NCBI GenBank assembly: GCA_003255025.1
Contig: QANY01005609.1
Span: 853,152-917,151 of the forward strand
Length of the DNA stretch: 64,000 nt
From: Datisca glomerata
Lineage: Eukaryota > Streptophyta > Magnoliopsida > Cucurbitales > Datiscaceae
Direction of reading: 5' to 3'
This document shows positions 10,552-21,834 of the stretch, piece after piece (positions within the stretch are counted from its first letter, which is position 1; each line of letters opens with the position of its first letter). The notes beneath the pieces are model-generated. The model ran no database searches. It saw only the letters and a list, made by a program, of their open reading frames with translations, and was not told the origin of the DNA. The position numbers were made by a program, and so were the translations under genes.

Positions 10552-11967
10552 TTGGATTGCGTGTTTACTTGGTCTATTCCACTGCCTATTTTTCTTTCTC
10601 AACCAATCTCTGAAAAAATATTAGTGGATGCCAAAGATGTTGACGGGGTTAAGAATGTTGAAATGATATCTATAGAAGAATCTCGGACAACCCAAAATCT
10701 TGGTGATGAACTTCTTCACTTATTCTTGAAGATAAAATGATAGATTGGATGATCTTATCTCTCTCATGAGATTAATCATTTGAACCTAACGAAGGTACTC
10801 TCAACCTTCACTTAGCTTCTTTGAATTCTAAACTTGATATTCCAATATCTATTAGAAAAGGTACTACAACCTGTACTAACCATCATATTTCCAACTTCAT
10901 ATCTTTGCAAAGTCCTAATGATAGTTACATGACCTTCATTGCTCAACTATCAAATGAAAAAATTCTGAACACTCAACAAGATGCTCTAGGAGATCCTTTA
11001 TGGAAGAAGGCTATCCTTGAAGAGATGCAAGCCTTGCAAGAAAATGATACAATGAGATGTTGTTGATCTTCCTAAAGGAAAGCGTACAATAGGATGCAAA
11101 TGGGTCGTTACAGTTAAATACAAAGATGATGGTCTATTGAGAGGTACAAGGCTAGACTTGTTGCTAAAGGAAATATACTCTGGATTTATTGAGGAGACGG
11201 GTATGCAGGGTTGTAAACCAATAGATTCTCTGATTGATCAAAATTATAGACTTGGTATCAAAGCTGAAGGAGTCCCTGATGACTAAAGGAGATACCAGAG
11301 ATTGGTAGGATGGCTGATTTATCTATGTCATACCAGACTTGATATTGCATACGCAGTAGGGATAGTAAGTTAGTATATGCACTCACCAGTGGAATGCCAC
11401 ATGAATGCAGTGCACCGGATTCTAAGATATTTGAAAGAAACTCTAGAGAATGGATTACTATTCTTAAAGAATAATCATTTAAAGGTTAAAGTTTATACAT
11501 ATGTAGGCTGGGCAGGGCCAATCATTGATCGGAGGTCAACTACCTGATATTGCACCTTTGTTGGAGGAAATCTATTCATATTGAGGAGTAAGAAATAAAA
11601 TGTAGTAGCAAGATCAAATGCAGAAGCATAGTTTCGAGTTATGGCACACCGGACATGTGGACTCTTATGGCTTAAAATCATTCTAAAAGAGTTAAAGGTA
11701 ATGATTGAAGAACCTGTGAGACTCTATTGTGATAAGAAAGAAACAATCAATACTGCTTATAATCCAGTTCAGCATGATAGAACGAAACATATAGAGATTG
11801 ATGGGCACTTCATCAAGAAAAAAATGATAGTGGACGAATTTGCAATCATTTTTCCCCAATCGGACAACAACTTGTATACATTACAAAAGGAGTTGCAGGT
11901 TCTATCTTCGAGAGTATTATGGGTAAGTTGGGTAAAGAAAGTATCTTTCAACCCGCTTGAGGGGGAG
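10552..11967 (+). pseudogene. Ty1/copia Pol remnant with deleted RT core
   Basis: Copia Pol pieces appear in order. Upstream linker: LDIPISIRKGTTTCT, then ISNFISLQ. RT N-terminus (10,960-11,150): WKKAILEEMQALQENDT, LPKGKRTIGCKWVVTVKYK. Then the sequence jumps straight to the RT/RNase H linker (11,205-11,420: GCKPIDSLIDQN, RLVGWLIYLCHTRLDIAYAVG). The RNase H tail (11,690-11,820) shows LYCDKKETINTAYNPVQHD and TKHIEIDGHFIKKK. The palm with the YVDD catalytic motif is missing between about 11,150 and 11,205, and several in-frame stops occur (for example TGA at 11,284). It cannot make active reverse transcriptase. An LTR follows immediately. Confidence 0.9.
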
Positions 11968-12181
11968 TGTTGGAAAAGTGCCTAGATTCATTTTGCTTTT
12001 CTTTTGGGAATTTATTGTAGTTATAGGGTTTTTTCTTTCTTTGTATTATTTACTTCCTTATTTTTCTCCTATCTAGGCTATGATTTACTATGTACAGATA
12101 TCGGATGTAAATCTTTGATTAATATACAAAAAATTGAGAATCGTATTCTTTAATTTGAAGTTTAGAGTCATTCTACTTTCA
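11968..12181 (+). mobile_element. 3' LTR of the copia remnant
   Basis: It begins TGTTGGAAAAGTGCC right after a polypurine tract, TTGAGGGGGAG, the usual copia PPT/LTR junction. It contains TTAATATACAAAA near 12,120. The end is placed at TCTACTTTCA (12,181) because it gives the TG...CA borders, but no second copy is available to confirm it. Confidence 0.6.
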
Positions 12182-12779
12182 GGTGTCAATCAAAGACATC
12201 TCATCTTAAGTAGTTTTCAATCTTGTTACTGTTAACAATATATTCTTGGTGATAACTTATTTTCCATTTAGTTTTTGTAGATGTCATATTTCATTGATGT
12301 TAAGTCCATTTTTAATTGGTTGACAAAATTTAAAAAAGAAAAAATATAGAGTCTGTAGAATCCACAAAGTATACATCCAATAGGCATGAATTATTGGAGG
12401 AAAAGAGTGACTATGACGTTCTATTCATTTTCAGGTGAATGCATGGATCCCAAGGTATAGAAGTCCAGCTACGAAACAAAATGTGATGGCAAGACAAAGC
12501 AAGCCAAAATAATATTTCCCAAAAAAGGTTATGGAATGTCTTTCAGATGGTAAAGACTTTCCATGTCAGTTCACCATTTTTGATACTTTTTGTTTCCCAA
12601 AACAATATTTCTTGGCTTAACTAGTATGTAATGATAAATGGGGAAAACTTACTAGAAATGAAGCTAGTTTCTCAGTCAATTATATAACACATAATTATTT
12701 CAAAGTAAAAACTGCCATTTATATATTTGCCTTTTAACCAAAAAAAGTGACATTCACCTCAAAATGACTATAAAAGATC
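12182..12779. other. Non-coding, no recognised gene
   Basis: AT-rich sequence with no recognisable ORF or repeat. Confidence 0.4.
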
Positions 12780-12959
12780 TTATTTATTATAAGGGAAAAG
12801 ACAGCTAAAAAAGACCTGACTTTTATAGGGGACAAAGCTCGCTACAAAAAGTTAGGTCTTTTAGAAGGGTTCCTGAACGCTACAAAAATTTCCAGAATGT
12901 TATAAAAGGTATTTTACAAGGATTTTTACCCCATATAACAAACATTTTCTATTGTAGTG
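12780..12959 (+). mobile_element. CACTA-like terminus, third type
   Basis: It ends AACATTTTCTATTGTAGTG followed by AGT. The preceding 170 bp hold repeated GCTACAAAAA and AGGTCTTTT/AAGACCTGACTTTT motifs in both orientations, as CACTA subterminal regions do. It differs from families 1 and 2. No matching CACTACAATAG start was found. Confidence 0.5.
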
Positions 12960-13923
12960 AGTAGTCATGGATGGTCCAGATAATGAACCTACTATGTTTA
13001 TTTCTATTAAAGACATCAGATTTTTGGGCACTAGATGTTATTCACATATATTTGCAATATTGGTTAGAGTATTTTACGTACTTTTATTGCACAAAACCCG
13101 AAAAGTAGATTTTTTGGGCACTAGATGTTCTGTGCTTTTATTGCACAGAACGATCGTGTTTTATATCAATACACTAATAGAGAGGTTCTAATTTTTGGGG
13201 AAGCTGGCGTGACGAAAAAAATTACAACCCGCCTAAAATTACTCTCACAACTCTCTCTTTCAACCTTTCTCATAGCTCTCTCAGCTTCATCCCTCAATAG
13301 ACTATGCGATGAAGCTCTCTCTTGGTGACGCATAAGGATCTTAAGGCTCAAGAATCAGCTAACTCTTTCATCATTCTCTCAAGAAGCATTCTCTGGTGAA
13401 GCTCTCTCTCTAGTGTATTTTTCATGTAGCGCCTCTTTTTAACCCGCATAGACTCTACGACGAAGCTCACAGACAACTCTCTCAGCAACGAAGCTCACAG
13501 AGCTTTTCTTCACTAGGAGAAGTTCTCTCTCAGATCTTTCTTATATGCCTCTCTTACAACTCTCTTCTTGAAATGTTTGTCATGGATTTCTCATAGCTCT
13601 CTGTTTGAGCTCTCCCATTACTTCCTTTCTTAGCTTTATGAACTCATCGATTCCTTACTTAGTTGGGAATGCTCTCTCGAAGGTCTCTCTCTAAGCTCTT
13701 ATTTTCATTTTGCCAGCGTAACTCCTCCATGTCCTAGCTTCTCTTCATTTTGGGTAAATCCATAATTCTCTGCTATGCTTTAAAATTCCTATGATTGGCT
13801 TTTAAATTTAGTTTATTTTATTGAGATCTGTTATGAATTGAAAAAATGAAGAGAAAATCTGTCTATATTGAAATTATGTATTCTTATGATAGGTTCATTG
13901 ATAAAGTTATCATGTATTGTTAT
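12960..13923. repeat. CTCTC-rich degenerate repetitive block
   Basis: A phrase, TTTTTGGGCACTAGATGTT, occurs twice (13,020 and 13,108), each copy near a CTTTTATTGCACA(A/G)AAC phrase. From 13,240 to 13,720 short units around GAAGCTCTCTC recur in imperfect tandem. No convincing protein. Probably a decayed repeat or leader sequence. Confidence 0.45.
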
Positions 13924-14170
13924 TAGGGGTATAAACGGTTCGGTTCAGTAGGGTTTATGGAGTATTGATGAACCAAACCGCAAATGCGATTTACAGATAT
14001 AGAAACATAATCGAACTGACTAATATATAGAGATCAAACCGAATCGAACCTTAAAAACTGACGAAAATCGATTCAGACCGAATTGAACTGGTTAACTTTC
14101 AAACTCTTTGAAATAAATTGAACAAATGAAAAATTCCCAATTAAAATGAAAATAAAGATATTCAACGCCG
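13924..14170. mobile_element. Solo end of a hAT/MITE-like element
   Basis: It starts TAGGGGTATAAACGGTTCGGTTC and continues with many GAACCAAACCG / CGATTCAGACCG-type phrases, the common GGTTCGGTT-rich end of plant hAT-like non-autonomous elements. The opposite end (...GAACCGTTTATACCCC) was not found before the copia LTR at 14,650, so only one end is supported. Confidence 0.45.
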
Positions 14171-14649
14171 AATCATAAAAAAAAAAAGTAAAATCATCCC
14201 AAATTGAACCTTAGGCTTAAACTTCCCCTCACTTTTAAAATCAAAAACTGAAACTAGATATTTGAACACATAAAAAACCAAACCCTGATATTTGGACAAA
14301 TCAAAGCGTAAAACCTAACAAAAAATAATCAAATCCCTTAAACCAATCCAATACACAGCAGTACAAGACATAGGAAAAAAAATAACCCAAACTACAGCAG
14401 TACAACACAACAAAGAAAGAAAACGACTCTAACCTAACTGGAGGTGGAGGCTGTGTTGTTTCTCTCAATGGAGAATCAGAAGGCGAAGAGGGGAAGAGGA
14501 GAGTGGTTAGGCGCGACGTGGGGAAAAAAATTCAAGCTAGCTTAATTGGAGTTTTGCATGTAAAAAATACCACTTTTCATTATTTTTATGCAGATTCTGA
14601 GTGGCCTTTGACTTCTGTTGTGGTGAAGGATAACGTAGTGTTCTTTGAA
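14171..14649. other. Non-coding between hAT-like end and copia LTR
   Basis: A-rich sequence with AACCC/AACCTAA runs, then a short G-rich patch near 14,440-14,520. No gene recognised. Confidence 0.4.
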
Positions 14650-14894
14650 TCTCTCAACCCTAATTAATACTCATTTACACCATCACTAAATGTGCTTGAA
14701 GATCTAAAAGATAAACAGAGAGAAATCAATTCTATATCAAAAGATTCAACAAGAAGTAAAGAGTTCTACAATGTCTAAAGATATGTTCTGTACAACTATG
14801 AAATATGAATGTTAAAATCGTGAAGTTCTAAAGATCTAAACAAAGTGTTTTATGCATAATTGATTAGATGCATGATAAATGAGAAAAACTTACA
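14650..14894 (+). mobile_element. Truncated 5' LTR of the large copia element
   Basis: These 245 bp match the last ~245 bp of the 3' LTR (20,655-20,899) nearly base for base: CTCTCA.AACCCTAATTAA, CCATCACTAAATGTG, ATTCAACAAGAAGTAAAG, TCTAAACAAAGTGTTTTAT. It ends ACTTACA. Two bases later TGGTTTCAGAG resembles the initiator-Met primer-binding site TGGTATCAGAG. The first ~190 bp of the LTR are absent, so the junction near 14,650 is a deletion or replacement breakpoint. Confidence 0.85.
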
Positions 14895-16164
14895 TCTGGT
14901 TTCAGAGAATTAGAGTTAAGAACTCATGATTTTTCATTAAACTGTTGTTTCTCTTCTTTAATGATTGAAAATTACATAAATGATTCTAAAGTTTTTCCGC
15001 ATGAAAAGATTGTAATCTTCTTGATGATGTGAAAAAATTCTGTTTCAAGACCTGTTTTATTATGGGGTAAGTTTTATATGAAATTAATTGCTAGTTGAAT
15101 TGATGAATATATTGTGTCGGAATCTTGAAAATGAAGATGTTGAAGATAACTGTTTGAACATATTAAGTTCATTCACGTGGCTGTATTTCATTTTTTTTAA
15201 CTGCTTGGACCGGACCGAATACATGATGCCTATTAATGTGTTGGTTATTATCCCACTTTAATGCACACATATTTGTTCCAACACTGAGAAATTTGTTGAG
15301 AAAGTGTGTGAATTGGCTACGTGAATTGCCCAATAAAACTGCATATATAATTTTCTTCATCTTCTGTAATGTGTATGCCGAATTTATTGAGAAATGATGT
15401 ATGCCCTTAATTGACCATATTGCTAAAGTGGGTTTCATGCGCTTCTGTGCTTATATCCATGAACACATAATGAGGGAATTTAGTATGTGTTTATATATGT
15501 AGAGGGCAGCGTTTATTAGTTTTCCATCATGTATTGCTTAGTTTTTTATTATTCCTATGCACTATGTTAGTTATTGTCTATCTATCATCTCTGCCCGTAT
15601 TTTGTCCACTAATATATATGCTTGTCTAATGGATATGATTAATTTATTTGCCACGAATATTTCGTAACGGATAATTTTCTTTTATGGTAATTAATTAAAA
15701 TCATTAAGTAATGTGTATTTTATGTGTTTATGTGAGAATTTATATAATCTGAAATCTCATATTACGTTTAGTTTATTTGTCACCATAGTGGCTAAAGCAT
15801 AGTGATTATAAAATTTTATATTGTATAATTAATATTCAATTATCCATGAATGTTGATGCTTAAAAATGACATAACGTAATATAATATACATTTTATGAGT
15901 AAATTGGGGTTTATTATTATAAGACATTTAAGAGTCACGCCCAAAGGTTGATTAGTTGTTCTTATAATTAATGAACATAATTATTGATAACTAGTATGCT
16001 CTATTAGTTGTATTTCTTATCCAAAGATGGTATATATATCTAAGTGGTGCATATGTGGTTGCCAAATTATTGAAAATTCTTATTAGCATCATTATGTTTT
16101 ATGCATGTATGTCATTGTATTACCTAAAGGAAAACATTGAATGCATTTATTGTTTATCTGAATT
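14895..16164 (+). other. Leader region of the large copia element
   Basis: It starts with the PBS-like TGGTTTCAGAG at 14,897. There is no protein-coding match until the gag start near 16,230. At 1.3 kb it is long for a copia leader, so part may be a later insertion, but I saw no clear borders. Confidence 0.4.
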
Positions 16165-19100
16165 ATGTGTTTGAATCTGTATAATACGGTTAGTTTACAA
16201 TTCAAAGTATTAATGTATGAGCATAATGTTATTCTTGCAGTACATGTTCCCGATTCTCTCTATTCGCATGCTTCATTTGTACCAATATTTAATGGGTTTA
16301 ATTTCCCTGGTTGGTGTGAACAAGTCCAATTTCACTTAGGTGTTTTGGATTTGGATTTGTCATTTCAATTTGACAAACCTGCTGCCATTACTGATGCAAG
16401 TAGCGATGAGGATAAGACATTATATGATACTTGGGAAAAGTCTAATAGACTAAGCCTAATGTTTATGTGAATAAGTGTAGCAAACAACATCAAGTCTACT
16501 CTTCCCAAAATTGAAAATGCTAAGGAATTCATGAACTTTGTGGAAGAGCGTTCTTAGACTGCTGATAAGTCACTAGCTGGGACATTAATGGCTACATCGA
16601 CCACCATAGAATATGATGGAACTCGTAGCATGCATGAGCATGTCATTGAAATGATGAATATTGCAGCAAGATTTAAGTGCTTGGGGATGAATGTGGATGA
16701 GAGTTTCCTTGTACAATTTATCATTAATTCACTTCTTACTCAGTATGGTCCTTTTGAAATGAACTATAACATCATGAAAGATAAATGGAATGTGAATGAA
16801 CTTCACAATATGCTTGTTTGGGAGGAAATGAGACCTAAGAATTAGGAAACTAATTCCATTCATCTCATAAGTAAACAAGAAGCTGGAAAGAAAGTCGGAA
16901 GAAAGCATGGAAAGGACAAGCGTGAACCACCTAAAATTAATGAGTCATCTTCCCAAATCAATAAGAAGGAACACAAGAATGATAAGTGCCATTTTTTTGG
17001 GAAACCTAGACTCTTTCAGAAAGATTGCCTAAAGCGTAAGGCATGGTTAGAAAAGAAAGTTAAGCCTAGTGCTTTCGTATGTTTTGAATCAAATTTAGCT
17101 AAAGTTCCTTATAATACTTGGTGGATCGACTCTAGCTATACCACTCATATTTCAAATACGATGTAGGGATTCCTTACGACCAAAACCACAAATCCAAATG
17201 AAGTGTTCATTTATATGAAAAATCGAGTCAAAGCTCCAGTTGAAGCTATTGGTACTTATCAATTGATTTTAGATACGGGATATCATTTAGATAAATTTCA
17301 AACTTTTTATGTACCTTTTGTTTCTCACAATTTAATTTTTGTCTAAACTTGCTTTAGCTGGATACTCTTTTAAAATTGAAAATGGATGCATTAGTTTTTT
17401 TAAGAAAAATCATTTCATTGGTTCTGGTATTATTTGTAATGATTTATACAAACTGAAACTTGATAATCTTTTTGTTGAGAATCTTCTGACCTTGCATTAT
17501 AAATTTTGAACTGAACATGATTTAGAAAATGAACGTCTGCTTACTTGTGGCATAAACATCTAGGTCACATTTCCAAATAAAGAATGAAATCCTTCCAAAC
17601 TTGAAAATTTTACTGATCTAGGTATTTGTGTGGATTGTATTAAAGGAAAACAGACAAAACACACAAAGATAGGAACTACAAGAAGCACATAGTTTCTTGA
17701 AATAATACACACTGATATATGTGAGCCTTTTGATGTTCCATCTTTTGGTGTAGAAAAGTATTTTATCACCTTTATTGATGATTTTTCACATTATAGTTAT
17801 GTCTACTTGTTGTATGAAAAATCTCAATTAGTTGATGCCTGAGAAGTGTTTATTAATGTGGTTGAAAGATAATTAGACACAAAGGTGAAAATTGTCAGAT
17901 CTAATAGAGGTGGTGAATATTATGGAAAATATAATGAAGGTGGACAATGCTCATGTCTATTTGCTAAATTTCTTGAAAAGCATGGTATGTGTACTCAATA
18001 TACTATGTCGGGTACACCACAACAAAATGGTGTAGCAGAAAGATGTAATCGTACCTTAATGGATATGGTTAGGGGTATGTTAAGTAACTCATCTTTACCC
18101 ATATTATTGTGGATGCATGCATTGAAATCTAGCATTTATTTGTTAAACAGGGTTCCTAGTAAAGTAGTTCTTCAGACTCTTTTTTGAACCGTCGACTGGA
18201 TTAAAAATAATCAGTGGTTATTTAGAAAAATCTAAAGGGTATAGATTTTATTGCTCTAGCTATAGTACAAGAATTGTTAAAACTAGAAATGTCAGGTTCA
18301 TTGAGAACGGTGAAGTCAATGTGAGTCAAGAACCACAACATGTGGTGATTCAAGAAGTTAGGGTACAAGTTCCTTTACCCTTAGCTTCTTCAAAAGTTAT
18401 TGTTCCTCTAATTGTTGAACATTTAAACAATGGGCAAGAACAATAAGTTAATGAATAAACAACCCACAATGGAATATGGTGATCAACCTAGAGTAGATGA
18501 ACCACAAGAAATAACATTAAGGAGGTCTCAAAGATAAAGGAGGTCTGCTATTTCTGATGATTATGTGGTATATCTACAAGAGTCAGGAATCGATGAATAT
18601 CTAGTTTCATTTTCACATGCCATTAAAAGTGTTAATTCTATGAAATGGTTAGATGCCATGAAAGATGAACTTAAATCCATGGAGCAGAATGAAGTTTGGG
18701 ACCTTGTTGAATTGCCTCGAGGTTGTAAAAGGGTCGGGTGTAAATCAGTCTTCAAGACCAAATGTGACTTTAATGACAATATCGAACGACACAAGGCCAT
18801 AGTGGTTGCTAAAGGTTTTACTCAGAAAGATTGTATGACTACAATGAGATGTTTTCGCGTGTCTCCAAGAAAGAATCCTTTAGAAATATCATGGCTTTGG
18901 TAGCTCATTATGACTTGGAGTTACATTAGATGGATATGAAAACTGTCTTTCTAAATGGGAGTTTAGATGAAGAATACATTTTCGCCCGTTTCCTAAGGGT
19001 TTTTCCATTGAAAAAAAGGAACACATGGTGTGTAAGCTGAAGAAATTAATATATGCACTTAAACAAGCTTCCCGTCAGTGCTATCTTAAGTTCAATGATA

Positions 19101-20464
19101 CCATTACTTCTTTTGGATTTAAGGAATACACCATCGACTGGTGTATATATCTGAAGATCAGTGGGCGCAAGTAACTTTGAAAGATATGAGAGAGACAACT
19201 TATGTGATTAGAATAGAAATATTTCGAAAAAGATCACAAGGATGGTTAGAGTTGTTTCAAAAGTCATATATTAATAAAGTTCAAGAGAGATTTAGAATGG
19301 AAAAGTGCTCATCAAGTGTTGTTCTAATTTAGAAAGGAGATAAATTTACACTTATGCAATGTCCAAAGAATGAACTGGAAAGAAAACACATGGATGTGAT
19401 TCGTTATGCATCTATTGTTGGGAGCTTGATGTATGCTCAAGCTTGCACTAGGCCAGACATCAGTTTTGCTGTTGGAATGCTTGGTCGTTATCAATGTAAT
19501 CCAGGATTGGATCACTGGAAAGATGTGAAGAAACTTTTGAGATACTTGCAAGGAACGAAAGATCACATGCTCACTTATAGGAATCTGATCATCTTGAGGT
19601 GATTGGATATTCAGATTCAGGCTTTGCTGGTTGTATTGATACAAGAAAGTCTACGTTTGGCTATCTGTTCCATTTAGTTGGAGGAGCAACCTCATGGAAA
19701 AGTTTGAAGTAGTCTGTCATTGTTGCATCCACTATGGAGGCTGAGTTTGTGGCATGTTTTTAAGCTACAATTCAAGGAAATTGGCTGTGGAACTTTATTT
19801 CAGGACTTGAAATTGTTGACAGTATTGCCAGCCACTGAAAATTTATTGTTATAATGCCGCAGCTATCTTCTTTGTGAAAAATGATAAGTATTCAAAATGT
19901 GCTAAACATATGGTAATGGCAAGTGAAATACTTTGCCTTCAAAGAAGAGGTTTAGAAACAAACAGTGCTAATTGAACATATTAGCACAAACCTTATGATT
20001 GTAGATCCTTTAACAAAAGGATTTCCACCTATGATATTTATTGGTAATGTTGAAAGGATGGGCATTACTAGACATAATTATTGATGTTATGTAATGAATT
20101 TTATGATGTTTATGTATTGATACTTTGAGCTCAATTGTATGTTTTGTTTTTTATATTGTTTATATCATGTGATAAGTACATGAATGAATGAATAATGCTA
20201 ATAGGATTTGTCTTTAACAAGAACAATAATGTTACACCTATATGTAATTCTCACTTATAGATCATGTTAGATGAAGGCTGATGTTGTGGTATGTGGAATG
20301 AAGTATGTCGATTAATAATGTACAACCGTCATAACTCTCATTAGTTTTTACTTAATGATGATATTATGTTATCACCATTGAATTGAGGATTTTAGTTTTA
20401 TACTATGCGCATTATATTCTTCTATTAAATCATGAAAGAATTATCATATGGGCCAAGTGGGAAA
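16165..20464 (+). pseudogene. Large Ty1/copia Gag-Pol, degenerate
   Basis: Domains are in canonical copia order. Gag (16,230-16,850): FNGFNFPGWCEQVQFHLG. Zinc-knuckle remnant (16,985): KCHFFGKPRLFQKDC, second Cys lost. Protease remnant (17,115): WWIDSSYTTHISNT, DSG changed to DSS. Integrase: KHLGHIS, FIDDFSHYSYVYLL, and TPQQNGVAERCNRTL near 18,010. RT (18,565-19,130): MKWLDAMKDELKSMEQNEVW through DQ/SRQCY-like fragments. RNase H (19,360-20,060): SLMYAQACTRPDISFAVG to VDPLTKGFPP. There are many stops and frameshifts. The YVDD-containing segment between about 19,150 and 19,190 is deleted, so the element is dead. It is bounded by the LTRs at 14,650-14,894 and 20,465-20,899. Confidence 0.92.
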
Positions 20465-20899
20465 TGTAAGAATTATTTGACCCTATATAAATATTAATTA
20501 ATTAATATTGTTTAGTAGAAATAATTAAACAAAATCAAATTGGTTGATTATGTGGGAGGTGGTAACTTTGAAGTAAGTAATCACTATCTAATGGAAGAAA
20601 ACCACCACCTTGATGGAATGTGATATAAATATAATTCTCTTAGAAATTGGTCCTCTCACAACCCTAATTAAGACTCATTGACACCATCACTAAATGTGTT
20701 TGATGATCTAAAGAGTAAACAGGGAGAAATCAATTATACATCAAAGGATTCAACAAGAAGTAAAGTGGTTCTACAATGTCTAAAGGTATGTTCTCTATAA
20801 CTATGAAATATGAATGTAAAAATCATGAAGTTCTAAAGATCTAAACAAAGTGTTTTATACATAATTGATTAGTTGCATGATAAACGAGAAAAACTTACA
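20465..20899 (+). mobile_element. 3' LTR of the large copia element
   Basis: It follows the polypurine tract CCAAGTGGGAAA, begins TGTAAGAATTATTTG and ends ACTTACA, about 435 bp. A TATAAATATTAATT box lies near 20,494. Its last 245 bp match the truncated 5' LTR at 14,650-14,894. The two copies differ at a modest number of positions, so the insertion is old but not ancient. Confidence 0.85.
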
Positions 20900-21465
20900 C
20901 ATTTCACAAATCAGGTCAGTTATGGGTGGTTATATATAATAGAAGATATGAAACAAATTAAATTCTCATGTATGTTAATAAAATCAAATCAGAGTCCTTG
21001 CTGCCACATGTTCTTTGTGATGAAGATCAAAGACATGGATAAAATTCCGTATTCATGCATATTGCCACAATGGACGAAGGATGTTAAGAGCCTAGTGCAA
21101 ACAATTATGTTAATGAACTATTAATTTCGAGATACTTACTAGTGAATATAGGAGAATTTTCTACTATGGATAAAAAAACAATGGAGGCTTTCGTTGACGT
21201 AAGACTGGAGCTAGCAAGGACATCTCAAGTATCACTGCACAGTGGAAAAAGGCGTGCAAGAAAATAAACAAGCAAAAAATGATCCATTGCATCATAAGAA
21301 AAGAAAAAGTATAAGGGATTCAGTCGTGGCAAGATCCAAGGGTGATCACTAAATTGTAGCGCGAGCAAAACACCGACTCGGTGTAGCTGGGGAAACTGCA
21401 AGCTACCTAGTTATACTAAACGTACATGTCCAGAAAGAGGTTCAAGAAATCCAGTAAATGAAGAC
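20900..21465 (+). pseudogene. FAR1-related (FRS) C-terminal fragment
   Basis: One frame gives FSCMLIKSNQSPCCHMFFVM, then IKDMDKIPYSCIL and QWTKDVK. This is the SWIM zinc finger of FAR1/FRS proteins (C-x-C-x(n)-C-x-H; the first Cys is lost here) and the following P-x-x-Y-I-L-x-R-W-T-K tail. In another frame at about 21,370-21,440 TRCSWGNCKLPSY and TKRTCPERG resemble the C-terminal zinc-knuckle (C-x-x-C-x-x-x-G-H-x-x-R-x-C-P) of the same family. Stops and a frame change separate the two. FRS genes derive from Mutator-like transposases, so this could be a host FRS gene relic or a MULE. It abuts the copia 3' LTR directly. Confidence 0.7.
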
Positions 21466-21834
21466 GATATGTCAGCTGTTACAACAATTTTTATTGATAA
21501 AAAGGGTGGAGCTATATATAGGGCATACATTAGTAATCATAAAACATTATCTTTATATTTTTGTTTTGTGACCAAAATCCCCTGGCTATGCATATTAACG
21601 TCTCACTTTACATCCATTTTTTTACAAATACACCCTTTAGTGAATTACTAGCAACAGAGAGCCATGTTGAGTGGCTAAAGCTGAGTGGTAGAACACTTCT
21701 GGAAAGTCTATACGTTTTATGGTTGACAACATAGCAATGAGTATTTATGATCTGTTGTATGCATTTTCCTGTTGAAATAGTTTTTGTTTCCTATTTAGCC
21801 TAATTATTATAATGTTCCTACTGATAGAAAGAAA
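21466..21834. other. Non-coding, no recognised gene
   Basis: No protein match. Homology with the second HisRS-carrying CACTA copy stops near 21,835, so a breakpoint lies at this border. Confidence 0.4.
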
